A stretch of DNA of 64,000 nt, from contig NZ_QUEE01000005.1 in NCBI RefSeq assembly GCF_003477885.1, forward strand, positions 255,930-319,929, written 5' to 3'. Both the position numbers and the translations under genes were made by a program. Positions 32,543 through 41,568 of the stretch are shown piece after piece. This DNA is from Lachnotalea sp. AF33-28 (GTDB taxonomy: Bacteria > Bacillota > Clostridia > Lachnospirales > Lachnospiraceae). Every line of letters starts with the position of its first letter. Within the stretch, counting starts at the first letter, position 1. Under the pieces are notes generated by a model. That model made no database searches, was not told the DNA's origin, and worked only from the letters and a program-made list of their open reading frames with translations.

Positions 32543-34342
32543 ATGATGAAGAAAAAAGGAAGTTTTCTAAGCAAATTATTACTGACCTACTCCATCGCCG
32601 CGCTGCTTCCGCTGTTCTGCATCACAGCCGTCCTTTTCCGCCTGAAATGGAATGCCACCAAACAGGAGATGCAGAGCGCGGTGGACTATACCGGAGAGCT
32701 TCTGGGCGTACAGCTGGAGTCGATCCGCAACACCATGTCCTTCATATCCCTGGACCTCTTATCCAATGAGAAATTCCTGACAGCCGCCAAGGGATTAAAT
32801 GACAGCGAAAGCTCCGCCTACGAGAATGCCAACAATTACAGCACGCTGGCCAGGGCCATCAGTTCCTATTCCTACAGCAGCTCTTCCTACCGCATCGTTT
32901 TCTTCAGCGATGAGGGATACTTTATGACCAATGAGGGCTATAACCGCCAGTACAACTATGCCTACCGCCTGCCGCAGGGATCTCTGGAGGCCTTTGACTG
33001 GATTAATACCGCCCGGACCAATTACGGGAAGGAAATCCTCCTTCCGGTGTCCGACGTTTCGGTCCCTAATGTGGATACGGAAAGTTTTTCCCTTGTCCGG
33101 TCGGTGAGGAGCCCGGGCAGGGTCATCGGTTTTCTGGCTGTCCAGCTCACGGGAGAAAATCTGACACAGCTCCTTGAGACAGGCGGCCTTTATGACATTG
33201 AGATGATGCTGCTGTGCGATGATAAGGTGCTGTATCAGAGCAGCCGTTTCCCGGGCGCTAAGGGCGGCGCGGCAGATCCGGATGCTCTGCGGGAGACGCT
33301 GAAGGATGAATACCTGGTCTCCGTATCCCGCCCCCAAAACAGTCCCCTGTGCGTAGTAACGATTGCTTCTAAAAACAATATCCTTCACAAAAACTGGGAG
33401 GACTTTGCGATTACCGGAGTCACAGGATTCAGCGTCGCCATACTGACATTCCTGGTAATCTGTGTGTTCGCGCATATGATGTCTTCGCCGCTGACACTCT
33501 TTACGAAGAAAATGCAGGACACTACGGTGCAGAATCTAAGCGAGGATTCCCTGGAAATCAGCCGGGTTCCCTTTCGTGAGATACAGATTCTCTATGCTGA
33601 ATTTTCCAAAATGAGGCGGCGCCTGGATGTCATGATAGAAAATGAGATCACCCTCAAGACGCTGCAGTCAAAGGAGCGTTTAAGCTATCTGCAGGCGCAG
33701 ATCAACCCTCATTTCCTCCATAATACCCTGAACATCATCGGGATCATGGGCGCGGATGTGGGGGATGACCGGATCTACGATTCCTGCCAGATGCTGTCCC
33801 AGGTATTAAAATATGCCATCACCGAAAAGGAAAGCAGCTTTGCCACCTTTGAAGAGGAGCTGGAAAATACAGAAAGATATCTCCAGCTGATGAAGCTGCG
33901 TTTTGAGGATAAGCTTACCTTTAAAATCGAATGTGATGAGGAAATCCGCAGGCAGAAGACTCTGCGGATCATCCTGCAGCCCTTTGTGGAAAATATTTTT
34001 GAACATGCCTTTGATCCCAGCCACACACAGCTTGCCATCGAGATCTGGGGCTGCGTGAGAAACGGCTGCTGGTACATCTCCATACATGACAACGGCGCCG
34101 GCATGCCGGAGGATGCGCTTCTTAAGATGAAGGAGGATATTCATGAAATGCTTCAGGAGGCGGCCGCGCTGCGGGCCCCCCTGCGTGAAAATGCAAATAT
34201 TGGAATCAAGAATACACTGGTCAGGATGTCGCTGTATTATGGAAACGATTTTCGGTATACTATTAACAACGCAGCTGCCGGTGGCTTTATCGTCACCTTG
34301 GAAGGGAAAGTAGGTGAATCGTTTGAACAGTCAGAAATCTGA
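32543..34342 (+). CDS. Sensor histidine kinase, YesM type
   Basis: 599 residues from ATG 32543; a GTG at 32504 is an alternative. Membrane helices at about 9-30 and 285-310 enclose a large extracytoplasmic dCache-like region. HAMP follows, then His_kinase with H390 in QINPHFLHNTLNII and HATPase_c ending near GIKNTLVRMSLYY. This is the YesM/LytS architecture, in which the phospho-His is followed by F-L-H-N-T-L. It overlaps the response regulator by about 29 bases. It likely senses an extracellular oligosaccharide and controls the 29276-38530 locus. Confidence 0.92.
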   Translation: MMKKKGSFLSKLLLTYSIAALLPLFCITAVLFRLKWNATKQEMQSAVDYTGELLGVQLESIRNTMSFISLDLLSNEKFLTAAKGLNDSESSAYENANNYSTLARAISSYSYSSSSYRIVFFSDEGYFMTNEGYNRQYNYAYRLPQGSLEAFDWINTARTNYGKEILLPVSDVSVPNVDTESFSLVRSVRSPGRVIGFLAVQLTGENLTQLLETGGLYDIEMMLLCDDKVLYQSSRFPGAKGGAADPDALRETLKDEYLVSVSRPQNSPLCVVTIASKNNILHKNWEDFAITGVTGFSVAILTFLVICVFAHMMSSPLTLFTKKMQDTTVQNLSEDSLEISRVPFREIQILYAEFSKMRRRLDVMIENEITLKTLQSKERLSYLQAQINPHFLHNTLNIIGIMGADVGDDRIYDSCQMLSQVLKYAITEKESSFATFEEELENTERYLQLMKLRFEDKLTFKIECDEEIRRQKTLRIILQPFVENIFEHAFDPSHTQLAIEIWGCVRNGCWYISIHDNGAGMPEDALLKMKEDIHEMLQEAAALRAPLRENANIGIKNTLVRMSLYYGNDFRYTINNAAAGGFIVTLEGKVGESFEQSEI

Positions 34343-35834
34343 CGGACTGCGGGCAGTCATAGTAGAGGACGAACCGCCGATGCTCCGCTTTCTGTACAGA
34401 CTTGTCTCGAGGACTGAGATATTTACGGCGATTGCCCAATGTACCAACGCGGAGGAAGCTCTGCCCGTGATCGGGCAGCAGAAACCTCAGCTTTTGATTT
34501 CGGATATAAGGATGACAGGTATGAGCGGACTGGCCCTTGCAGAAAAGGTCAGAAAGTTGTCGCCTGATATCCACATTGTGATCATCACAGGCTACAAGTC
34601 TTTTGAATATGCCAAAACGGCGATTGATTTGAACATTGACGCCTTTATCACCAAACCCGTGGACCAGGCAGAACTAAGGGATGTGCTGCTGAAAATCCGG
34701 GATGCCTGCCTCACAAAACGCTACACCGTCGCGAGGTCCCTTCTGGAAAGGGCCTTCCTGACCGACGACGAGGCACTGTTTGCCAGGCAGCTTGAGGATT
34801 TGGGATGCCTGCCCTGCCGCGTGCTGATGGTCTACTATACCGGCGATATGGCCCGGCTCTTTGACTGCATCACCCGGATAGAGAAAAGGATTTATTGGAT
34901 TCACTATAAAAACTCGGTGGTCTTTCTGGCGGATCAGATGTCTTCCACCGAACTGTTCCGCTATATCTGCGTCAAATTCTCCGGCGCACCCAGACAAAAA
35001 CGCACTGCCGTATGCATCCGGCTGGAGCCAGCTCCAGGCGCAGAACCGACAATAGCGGGTATCAAGGATTTCTACCGCACGAGACTGCTTCAGAGCATAA
35101 TTCCCGGCAGCTTTTGTACCTGTTCGGGGACATCCAAAGTATCAGGGGACAGCCCGGAGACCGGAGGTGATGAAGGTTTATGCAGTCAGCTGGAGCTTTC
35201 GATCCTGTCGCGGAACCGTCAGAGGCTGATGCAGGGATTAAAGCAGCTGTTCACCCTTTGGCAGGAGCATCAGGTGACGGTCGCCTGCCTTAGAAAGAGG
35301 ATCCACTGGATCATCGCCCTCTGTGAAAAGGCCGGCATCCTGAATACAGAGCGCATTTCCCTCAATGACCGGATCGACGAAGATATTCTCTGCCTGGACA
35401 GCTATGAGGAGATTAAATGCTATATAACCGGCATCCTGGACGAAAATTTAAGCATGGACAGCCCCTCCGCAGCGAAAAGCGACAGGGAGCTTTTTGGACA
35501 GATAAAGGATTTGGTGCTGCAGAACCTGGAACATAACTACTCCCTGCAGGAAATATGCGGCATGTTTCATGTCAGCCAGCCCTATGTGAGGAAGACATTC
35601 ATCCGCTATACCGGTAAAACTTATAATGATTTTGTCCTTGATGAAAAGATCGCCCATGCTGTGAAGTTAATCGGCAGCAATCCCGCGATCCAGGTAAAGG
35701 ATCTGGCCCTGGCCCTCGGCTATGAGCAGCTGTATTTCAGCACCGTTTTTAAAAAGAAGGTGGGGGTGACGCCCTCGCAGTACAGACAGTCCATCACGCC
35801 TGCGGATCAGACAGGCGAAGACAGGAGGATATGA
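34314..35834 (+). CDS. Response regulator with AraC-type DNA-binding domain (YesN type)
   Basis: 506 residues from GTG 34314; TTG 34323 is an alternative. Receiver: E18/D19/E20, phospho-acceptor D64 in LLISDIRMTGM and K in FITKPVD. A linker of about 270 residues is followed by a C-terminal AraC pair of helix-turn-helix motifs (NYSLQEICGMFHVSQPYVRK; EQLYFSTVFKKKVGVTPSQY). It is the partner of the YesM-type kinase. Its stop overlaps the next gene (ATGA), so it is co-translated with the YetA-like protein. Confidence 0.92.
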   Translation: MNRLNSQKSDGLRAVIVEDEPPMLRFLYRLVSRTEIFTAIAQCTNAEEALPVIGQQKPQLLISDIRMTGMSGLALAEKVRKLSPDIHIVIITGYKSFEYAKTAIDLNIDAFITKPVDQAELRDVLLKIRDACLTKRYTVARSLLERAFLTDDEALFARQLEDLGCLPCRVLMVYYTGDMARLFDCITRIEKRIYWIHYKNSVVFLADQMSSTELFRYICVKFSGAPRQKRTAVCIRLEPAPGAEPTIAGIKDFYRTRLLQSIIPGSFCTCSGTSKVSGDSPETGGDEGLCSQLELSILSRNRQRLMQGLKQLFTLWQEHQVTVACLRKRIHWIIALCEKAGILNTERISLNDRIDEDILCLDSYEEIKCYITGILDENLSMDSPSAAKSDRELFGQIKDLVLQNLEHNYSLQEICGMFHVSQPYVRKTFIRYTGKTYNDFVLDEKIAHAVKLIGSNPAIQVKDLALALGYEQLYFSTVFKKKVGVTPSQYRQSITPADQTGEDRRI

Positions 35835-38530
35835 TGAAGCTTCATTTATTGGAAAACTGCATGGCCGGCGGCTATGCGCAGTTCGGGAGCATCTGGAAAA
35901 AGGGGGCGGTTCATGACTGCCGTTTCCGCCTTATAAATGAAAAGAAGGAAGATGTTTTCGTACAGTCCAGGATCACGGCCTACTGGCCGGACGGCAGCAT
36001 AAAATGGGCTGCGCACACGGCCGACAGCCGCGCTGTGGGGGAGTGCGCCGAGATCATCCCAGGCGGAGGCGGCGCGCCCGAAAGCCGTGCAAAATGCACG
36101 GAGACAAAAGGGGGATGGAGATTCTGTTCCCCCACCCTGTCCCTGGAAATCCCCAAATCGGGGGACGTGATTTTCCGGGATCTTAAGGTGAACGGAAGGC
36201 TTCGGATGAAGAACGCATACCTGAAGCTGCTTCTGGAGAGGCATTTTCATGTGGCCGGGCTGGATACGCAGATCCAGTATTCGGGCAGAGGAGTGCTTAA
36301 GAGCGCTGTCATGGAGGAGAGCGGCCCTCTGATGTGGAGCTTTCGCTTAGAGGGTATCCATGAGCTGACGGAAATCGGAGAACAGAAAATTCCGTTCATC
36401 TTAAGGCTCAAGCTGTATCATGATACGGACCGGATTGACATACAGCATACATTCCTTTTTGACGGTGATGAAAGGACCGATTTCCTGAAGGGGATCGGTA
36501 TAGCGGCAACTTGTCCGCTTTCGGGCGAGACCTTTGACAGACATATTCGATTCGGCACAGATTACGGTTCGTTCCATGAGGCCGCGAGCCTCATGCTGGT
36601 GTGGGACCATAAGCGCCCAGGACCGATCTATGAGAGGCAGATCAGGGGACTGCCCCTGGAAAAGCCATGTATACAGCCCTGCATACAGTCATGCATGCAG
36701 TCATACATGCAGCCATACATACAGCCATACATATCGTCCGCGGAGGAGTTTGAGCGGCTGAAGGATATCGCGCAGAATTGTCCGGTCTGGGATCATTATG
36801 AGCTGGCGCAGGACAGCGATATGCATTTTGGCATCCGCAAGCGGACCGCCGGGACGGACCGTTGTTTTCTGGACGCGCTGCACGGCAAAAGGGCGCCGGG
36901 CGTCATGGCGTTTGGCGGCAGCAACGGCAGCATCCTCATGGGCCTGAAAGATTTCTGGCAGAAATACCCGTCGGGGCTGGAGCTTCAGGGGCTGGCTGCA
37001 GATGCGGCCGAGGCTGTCATTTGGATCTATTCGCCCTCCGCGAGAGCCTATGATTACAGGCACTATGACCATCGCGCTTATGCCGAAACCTGTTATGAAG
37101 GGTTTCCGGAAGTCGGCGCAACACCCTATGGTGTGGCCAATACCAACGACTGCAGCATCGCCTTTCAGGATGAAATAATTCCTTCGGAGGATGATCTGAA
37201 CCGCTTTGCGCACTCTGTGAACGATCCGCCGGTGTATTTTGGAGAACCGGCTTACTACCATGATCTGCGCGCGTTTGGCTATTGGAGCCTTCCCTCCAGA
37301 CAGACGCAGGCGCTTGCCTGGATTGAGGAGGAACTGGACCGGGCCGTGGATTTTTATCTGAAGGAAGTGGAAGCCAGACACTGGTACGGCATGTATGACT
37401 ATGGGGATGTGATGCATACCTACGACCGTTTCCGCCACATCTGGCGCTACGATATCGGCGGCTACGCCTGGCAGAACACCGAGCTCATGCCCACCATGTG
37501 GCTGTGGCTGGCCTTTTTGCGGAGCGGCCGCGGGGAGATATTAAAGCTGGCGGAGGCGATGACGCGCCATGCCTCCGACGTGGATGTCTATCATCTCGGC
37601 AAGCTGAAAGGCCTGGGAACAAGGCATGGCGTGCGCCATTGGGGATGCTCCTGCAAGGAGATACGCATCGGCATGGCGGGACATTACAGATTCCACTATT
37701 ACCTGCTCTGTGACCGGCGTTTTGAGGATGTGTTCGAGGACACGAAGGATGCCGATTACAGCCTGCTTTCCATGGATCCCCTGCGGTATGTTTACGGCAG
37801 CGGGCAGTCCCAGCTGCCCACCCATGCCAGAAGCGGCCCGGACTGGGCGGCTATGGTATCGAACTGGATGACCCAGTGGGAACGCGGCCAGGATGAACAG
37901 TATCTGCAGAAGATTCTTACGGGCATGGAAGATATTAAGGCGGCGCCGCTGGGGCTTATGTCGGGGCCTGACTTCGAATACGACCCCGCCACAGGGCATC
38001 TAAGATATATCGGAGAGAGCGCGACCGGGGGCATACATCTCCAGATCTCCCTGGGAGGGCCCCAGGTCTGGATGGAGCTGGCCGACCTTCTGGGGGATGA
38101 GAAATGGTCAGAGCTGATCGCACAATACGGCAGATTTTATTACCTGTCTCCGGAGGAAAAGCGGGAAGAGAGCCGCGGCCTTGTCGGAGAGCGGGTGTTC
38201 CTGTATCCTGTTATGGCCGCGGCTATGGCCGCCTACGGCGCGGCAAAGCTTGGGGATCATGGGCTGGCCCTGCGCACCGTGCAGTATCTGTTTCGGGCGC
38301 TATTGCCGGATGACTGCGACACGGGATTTGCCGTAAGCACGCTGGCGGACTGCGGCAACCGGTCTGTGCTGTCCGAAATCCCCTGGATCACCACAAACTT
38401 TACCTCCCAGTGGTGCCTTAACGCCATCATGGTGCTTGAATTTATCAGGGACGCTATACCGGAAACGCTTGAGGAGGTGAGGGGGCTGCTGGCGGATTTC
38501 CCTAAGGAGGAGCTGTTTCGGACGTGCTGA
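35831..38530 (+). CDS. YetA-like protein, exo-rhamnogalacturonan lyase (PL26/PcRGLX-like) family, second copy
   Basis: 899 residues, no signal peptide. It shares the order and motifs of the 8250-10844 protein: WPDGSIKWAAHT near the N-terminus, MYDYGDVMHTYDRFRHIWRY, YAWQNTELMPTMWLW, and HWGCSCKEIRIG. A run of tetrapeptide-like repeats (CIQP, CIQS, CMQS, YMQP, YIQP) at about residues 279-301 is absent from the first copy. ATG 35831 overlaps the regulator stop. Regulator and enzyme in one transcript suggest a cytoplasmic enzyme acting on the imported glycan. Family catalytic residues were not verified. Confidence 0.8.
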   Translation: MMKLHLLENCMAGGYAQFGSIWKKGAVHDCRFRLINEKKEDVFVQSRITAYWPDGSIKWAAHTADSRAVGECAEIIPGGGGAPESRAKCTETKGGWRFCSPTLSLEIPKSGDVIFRDLKVNGRLRMKNAYLKLLLERHFHVAGLDTQIQYSGRGVLKSAVMEESGPLMWSFRLEGIHELTEIGEQKIPFILRLKLYHDTDRIDIQHTFLFDGDERTDFLKGIGIAATCPLSGETFDRHIRFGTDYGSFHEAASLMLVWDHKRPGPIYERQIRGLPLEKPCIQPCIQSCMQSYMQPYIQPYISSAEEFERLKDIAQNCPVWDHYELAQDSDMHFGIRKRTAGTDRCFLDALHGKRAPGVMAFGGSNGSILMGLKDFWQKYPSGLELQGLAADAAEAVIWIYSPSARAYDYRHYDHRAYAETCYEGFPEVGATPYGVANTNDCSIAFQDEIIPSEDDLNRFAHSVNDPPVYFGEPAYYHDLRAFGYWSLPSRQTQALAWIEEELDRAVDFYLKEVEARHWYGMYDYGDVMHTYDRFRHIWRYDIGGYAWQNTELMPTMWLWLAFLRSGRGEILKLAEAMTRHASDVDVYHLGKLKGLGTRHGVRHWGCSCKEIRIGMAGHYRFHYYLLCDRRFEDVFEDTKDADYSLLSMDPLRYVYGSGQSQLPTHARSGPDWAAMVSNWMTQWERGQDEQYLQKILTGMEDIKAAPLGLMSGPDFEYDPATGHLRYIGESATGGIHLQISLGGPQVWMELADLLGDEKWSELIAQYGRFYYLSPEEKREESRGLVGERVFLYPVMAAAMAAYGAAKLGDHGLALRTVQYLFRALLPDDCDTGFAVSTLADCGNRSVLSEIPWITTNFTSQWCLNAIMVLEFIRDAIPETLEEVRGLLADFPKEELFRTC
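36664..36735 (+). repeat. Tandem 12-bp repeats inside the second YetA-like gene
   Basis: About six imperfect copies of a 12-base unit (consensus CATACATACAGC) in frame. They encode (C/Y)(I/M)Q(P/S) repeats. The array lies between the DHKRPGPIYERQ region and SSAEEFERLKD, at a point where the paralogue at 8250 has no comparable insert. Confidence 0.85.
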
Positions 38531-38553
38531 TTTGAGGATTAGTTATGCTTATT

Positions 38554-38624
38554 CACAGTGCCGCAAACTTCCCGCGCATGGAGGGGCATACTCTGTCCCT
38601 CTATGTGCTGTTTTATCGGCAGCC
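38554..38624. repeat. R3 foldback repeat, short copy
   Basis: Shares CACAGT..CCG.AAACTTCCC and GCGCATG at one end, and CATAC.CTG.CCTCT.A then TTTATCGGCAG at the other, with 39329-39527. The inner CATGGAGGGGCATAC and CTGTCCCTCTATG form a hairpin. It lacks the roughly 115-bp middle of the longer copy. It fills most of the 225-base gap before the XRE-desulfoferrodoxin gene. Confidence 0.75.
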
Positions 38625-38755
38625 GTGACTCTACGGTGCGCAGATTGTAAGTGAAGCGAGTCTGCTGTACAATGGGCTCATGAATGAATATAAAGAGAGG
38701 ATGCAGCTGTACGGCGGGCATAACAGGTCATGAAACAGCTGCAGGAATAGAATTT

Positions 38756-39472
38756 ATGGGCTACGTTACAGGAAAGACAGTTAAGAAATTAAGGGAGAAG
38801 CTGAAGATTACGCAAAAGGAGCTGGCAGAACGTATCAATGTGAGCGATAAGACGATCTCGAAATGGGAGACGGAGAAAGGGCTGCCTGACATTGGAATCC
38901 TGGAGGAGCTTGCAAAAGCGCTGGGCGTATCTGCGGCCGAGCTGCTGACCGGTGATTTTAAGGAAAATGAAAATCCTTCGGGAAATATGAAAAAAATGCA
39001 TTTTTATGTCTGCCCTGTCTGCGGCAATATCATCACAGCTGTCGGGCAGAGCAGCATCTCCTGCTGCGGGGTTTCACTGCCGGAGCTTCTGGCCGAACCG
39101 GAGGAGGATGCGCATGGGATATCGGTTGAAACGGTGGATCATGAATATTGCGTAACCATGACACATCCCATGGAAAAGAAGCATTATATTTCTTTCATAG
39201 CATATGTTACTGCGGACAGCTGTGAGGTGGTTAAGCTGTACCCGGAACAGGGGATATCGGTTCGGTTCAGAAAGAAAGGGCATGGTATCCTGTATGCGTA
39301 CTGCAACAGGCATGGGATGTTTGCTGTTCACAGTTACCGTAAACTTCCCGCGCATGACAGGCCAGAGTATGCTCCTCATTGGGACCCGCTCTCGCTCCGT
39401 GAAGCGCGCAGCGGTTCTAACGCTGCAGACTACGCAGCGAAAGAACCGGCGGGCTTCAAGGGATCCCTATGA
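38756..39472 (+). CDS. XRE regulator fused to a desulfoferrodoxin (superoxide reductase) domain
   Basis: 238 residues from ATG 38756. Residues about 8-62 are an XRE helix-turn-helix (ITQKELAERINVSDKTISKW). From about residue 81 a complete desulfoferrodoxin follows. CPVCGN and CCG give the four-Cys desulforedoxin centre. AHG, HPMEKKH and CNRHG give the four His and one Cys of the superoxide-reductase iron site; the usual Glu before the first His is Asp here. The domain should reduce superoxide to peroxide or sense it. The last 47 residues (from HSYRKLPAHD) are encoded by repeat R3 and are not part of either family. No kinase or other partner is adjacent. Confidence 0.82.
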   Translation: MGYVTGKTVKKLREKLKITQKELAERINVSDKTISKWETEKGLPDIGILEELAKALGVSAAELLTGDFKENENPSGNMKKMHFYVCPVCGNIITAVGQSSISCCGVSLPELLAEPEEDAHGISVETVDHEYCVTMTHPMEKKHYISFIAYVTADSCEVVKLYPEQGISVRFRKKGHGILYAYCNRHGMFAVHSYRKLPAHDRPEYAPHWDPLSLREARSGSNAADYAAKEPAGFKGSL

Positions 39473-39527
39473 GGACCATACCCTGCCCTCTCATACGCTG
39501 CTTTATCGGCAGCGTGTGAACAGTAAC
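39329..39527. repeat. R3 foldback repeat, long copy
   Basis: Long imperfect inverted repeat. The left arm includes CAGGCCAGAGTATGCTCCTC then ATTGGGACCC; the right arm, GGGATCCCTATGAGGACC then ATACCCTGCCC, is its near complement. The outer ends resemble the 38554-38624 copy. It overlaps the 3' end of the XRE-desulfoferrodoxin frame and supplies its stop codon. Confidence 0.75.
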
Positions 39528-39596
39528 CATGGATGTTTTAGGAGGTTTGTTTAGTTTAATATAAATCTTGACATATTCAGAGTAAAATGGTACCAT

Positions 39597-39695
39597 AAAA
39601 ATCCAAAACCAACTATTTGGAAGTGGATTTTTTTGGAGGTTAGCTCCATTTTTCGCCACGCGGCTGTTTAATTGCAGCTGCGCGGCGTTTTTTGT
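39597..39695 (+). terminator. Two terminator-like hairpins
   Basis: AAAATCCA/TGGATTTT ending in TTTTTTT (about 39597-39633), then CGCC-GCGGCTG/CAGC-GCGC-GGCG ending in TTTTTTG (about 39654-39695). Either may end the 38756 transcript. The gap 39473-40154 has no gene; besides R3 and these hairpins it holds the R4 foldback and an R1 leader. Confidence 0.6.
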
Positions 39696-39757
39696 TTCAT
39701 AGGGGGTGCTCTGCACAGTACGATCTGTGAAATCGAAATTACTCCGTTAGGACTGCA

Positions 39758-39974
39758 CTAGTACCTCGTATACCAAATAGCTACACTTTATTACTGGCCT
39801 ATTTTTCCGATAGCACGGATCAAAAAGCCTCAACGTAGCCCGCTACGGTGCTAAGCGCCAGTGGCGCTTGTTTAGCACGGACCGTAATGGAATGTAGACC
39901 TGCGTTTTTTGATCCGCACTCCCGAAAAAATATGCTCAGTAAAAAGTATAGCTATTTGGTTTACGATGTACTAG
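39758..39974. repeat. R4 foldback element, 217 bp
   Basis: Imperfect palindrome: the left arm from CTAGTAC (39758) and the right arm ending GTACTAG (39974) match over about 90 bases, including ACCAAATAGCTA.ACTTT and GGATCAAAAA. The apex is GCGCCAGTGGCGC with flanking GTGCTAA/TTAGCAC. The left arm contains TCAACGTAGCCCGCTACG, also found in the 41601 element. No coding capacity. Confidence 0.85.
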
Positions 39975-40089
39975 GCGGGAAGGTAGTATGCTGTGAAAGT
40001 GATCCGCCGCAGGCGGAGACTCCGCTCGTGGGATCCTTTTTCGCCTTGGGCTAAGCGTAAGGTTGAAATTTGAAGAATTTAAAAAGGAA

Positions 40090-40132
40090 GCACGCTGAAG
40101 CGTGCGCAGGTCATCAGCCCTTGGCTGGTGAC
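40090..40132 (+). repeat. R1 leader repeat before the MATE gene (single unit)
   Basis: Hairpin 1 GCACGC-TGAA-GCGTGC (40090-40105), then hairpin 2 GTCATCAGCC-CTT-GGCTGGTGAC (40110-40132), then GAGAAAGGA and the ATG 22 bases on. Pairing is conserved relative to the other copies although bases differ. Confidence 0.85.
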
Positions 40133-40154
40133 ATGAGAAAGGACAAGATATAAG

Positions 40155-41513
40155 ATGGAACAGACATTCATGAAAGAAAGGCCGGTGCTGCCTCTGGTGG
40201 TGACCATGGCGCTTCCAATGACCATATCCATGCTGGTTAATTCACTGTACAACATAATAGACAGCTTTTATGTGGCAAAAATCAGTGAGAATGCCATGAC
40301 GGCACTGTCGCTGGTATTTCCTGCGCAGAATCTGGTAAATGCGGTCACCGTGGGTTTCGCCATAGGCGTGAACGCGGTTATTGCCTTCCAGCTTGGGGCG
40401 GGAAATCAGAAACTGGCGGATGCGGCCGCGACGGCTGGGATGATCCTGAATATACTGCATGGACTGATACTAAGCGTTGTATGTATCGCGGGCATGCCGG
40501 CATTTTTATCGGCGTTTACAGAGGATGCGCAGATTCTTCAGATGGGAACTGCTTATTCGAATGTGGCATTTTTATTCTGTATACCGATCGGCGCCGGTGT
40601 ATGTTATGAAAAGATCTTTCAGGCGGTAGGGCAGATGAAGGTCTCGATGCTCAGCATGATGGCCGGCTGCGTGGTCAATATTGTGCTGGATCCGTTCCTG
40701 ATATTCGGCATCGGCTTCTTTCCGGAAATGGGGATCGAAGGTGCTGCTGTCGCAACAGGGATCGGCCAGATGACTTCCCTGCTCATTTATGTATTCATAT
40801 ATCTAAGGAAAACCGGGAAGGTGCCGGTGCGCATCTCGTTTAAACATATGGCCGGCGCGAAACAGGTGATCGGCAGGATGTACGGCATAGGGATTCCGGC
40901 CGCGCTGAACATGGCGCTTTCGTCACTGATGCTGACGGTCTTAAACGGTCTTCTGGCCGCCTACTCCGCCGCATATGTGCTGGTTCTGGGGGTTTACTAT
41001 AAGCTGCAGACCTTCCTGTATCTGACCGCCAACGGGATCGTCCAGGGCATGCGTCCGATCTGCGGTTACAACTACGGAGCAGGGGAGTATAAGAGGGTGA
41101 AGGATATTTTTAAGGCGGGCCTGGGACTCATCAGCGTCGTGATGTTAGTGGGAACCGGTTTAAGCGTATGCTTCCCCACAGGGCTGTTCGGATTGTTTAC
41201 CGACAGTCAGGAAACCGTCGCTCTGGGAAGAGAGGCACTGCTCATTATCAGCAGAGGCTTCCTCATATCGGGCATATCCGTCGCGGTTACAGGAGTGCTG
41301 GAGGGACTGGGAAAAGGCATGGAGTCCCTGATGATATCACTGGCAAGATACATTGCCGTGATACTGCCGCTGGCATTTTTATTAAGCCAAATGATGGGGG
41401 CTGCGGGCGTCTGGAATGCCTTTTGGGTAACGGAAGTGATTGCGGCTGTTCTGGCGGCTGTGCTGATTGGCCGGGTGATGAGGCGTGAGCTTAAGCAGAG
41501 GGTGGAGCAATAG
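40155..41513 (+). CDS. MATE-family efflux transporter
   Basis: 452 residues and twelve membrane helices. MTISMLVNSLYNIIDSFYVA near the N-terminus and the matching NMALSSLMLTVLNGLL in the second half show the MATE internal duplication. NGIVQGMRPICGYNYGAG is a strong family motif (DinF/NorM-like Firmicute branch). It exchanges Na+ or H+ for organic cations or drugs. Monocistronic: R1 leader upstream, hairpin at 41569-41600 downstream. The substrate is unknown. Confidence 0.93.
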   Translation: MEQTFMKERPVLPLVVTMALPMTISMLVNSLYNIIDSFYVAKISENAMTALSLVFPAQNLVNAVTVGFAIGVNAVIAFQLGAGNQKLADAAATAGMILNILHGLILSVVCIAGMPAFLSAFTEDAQILQMGTAYSNVAFLFCIPIGAGVCYEKIFQAVGQMKVSMLSMMAGCVVNIVLDPFLIFGIGFFPEMGIEGAAVATGIGQMTSLLIYVFIYLRKTGKVPVRISFKHMAGAKQVIGRMYGIGIPAALNMALSSLMLTVLNGLLAAYSAAYVLVLGVYYKLQTFLYLTANGIVQGMRPICGYNYGAGEYKRVKDIFKAGLGLISVVMLVGTGLSVCFPTGLFGLFTDSQETVALGREALLIISRGFLISGISVAVTGVLEGLGKGMESLMISLARYIAVILPLAFLLSQMMGAAGVWNAFWVTEVIAAVLAAVLIGRVMRRELKQRVEQ

Positions 41514-41568
41514 CAGCTGTATGCCGGAAGCTGCGGGGAGTATGAGCACTATTTTGATTAAATAGTGA

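Noticed and set aside
36664..36735. Tandem repeats as CRISPR or as a replication iteron
   Set aside because: They are 12-bp, in frame, within a conserved coding sequence and have no spacers.
39848..40054. Short plus-strand frame in the gap before the MATE gene
   Set aside because: It is formed by the R4 foldback arms; no ribosome site and no conserved residues.
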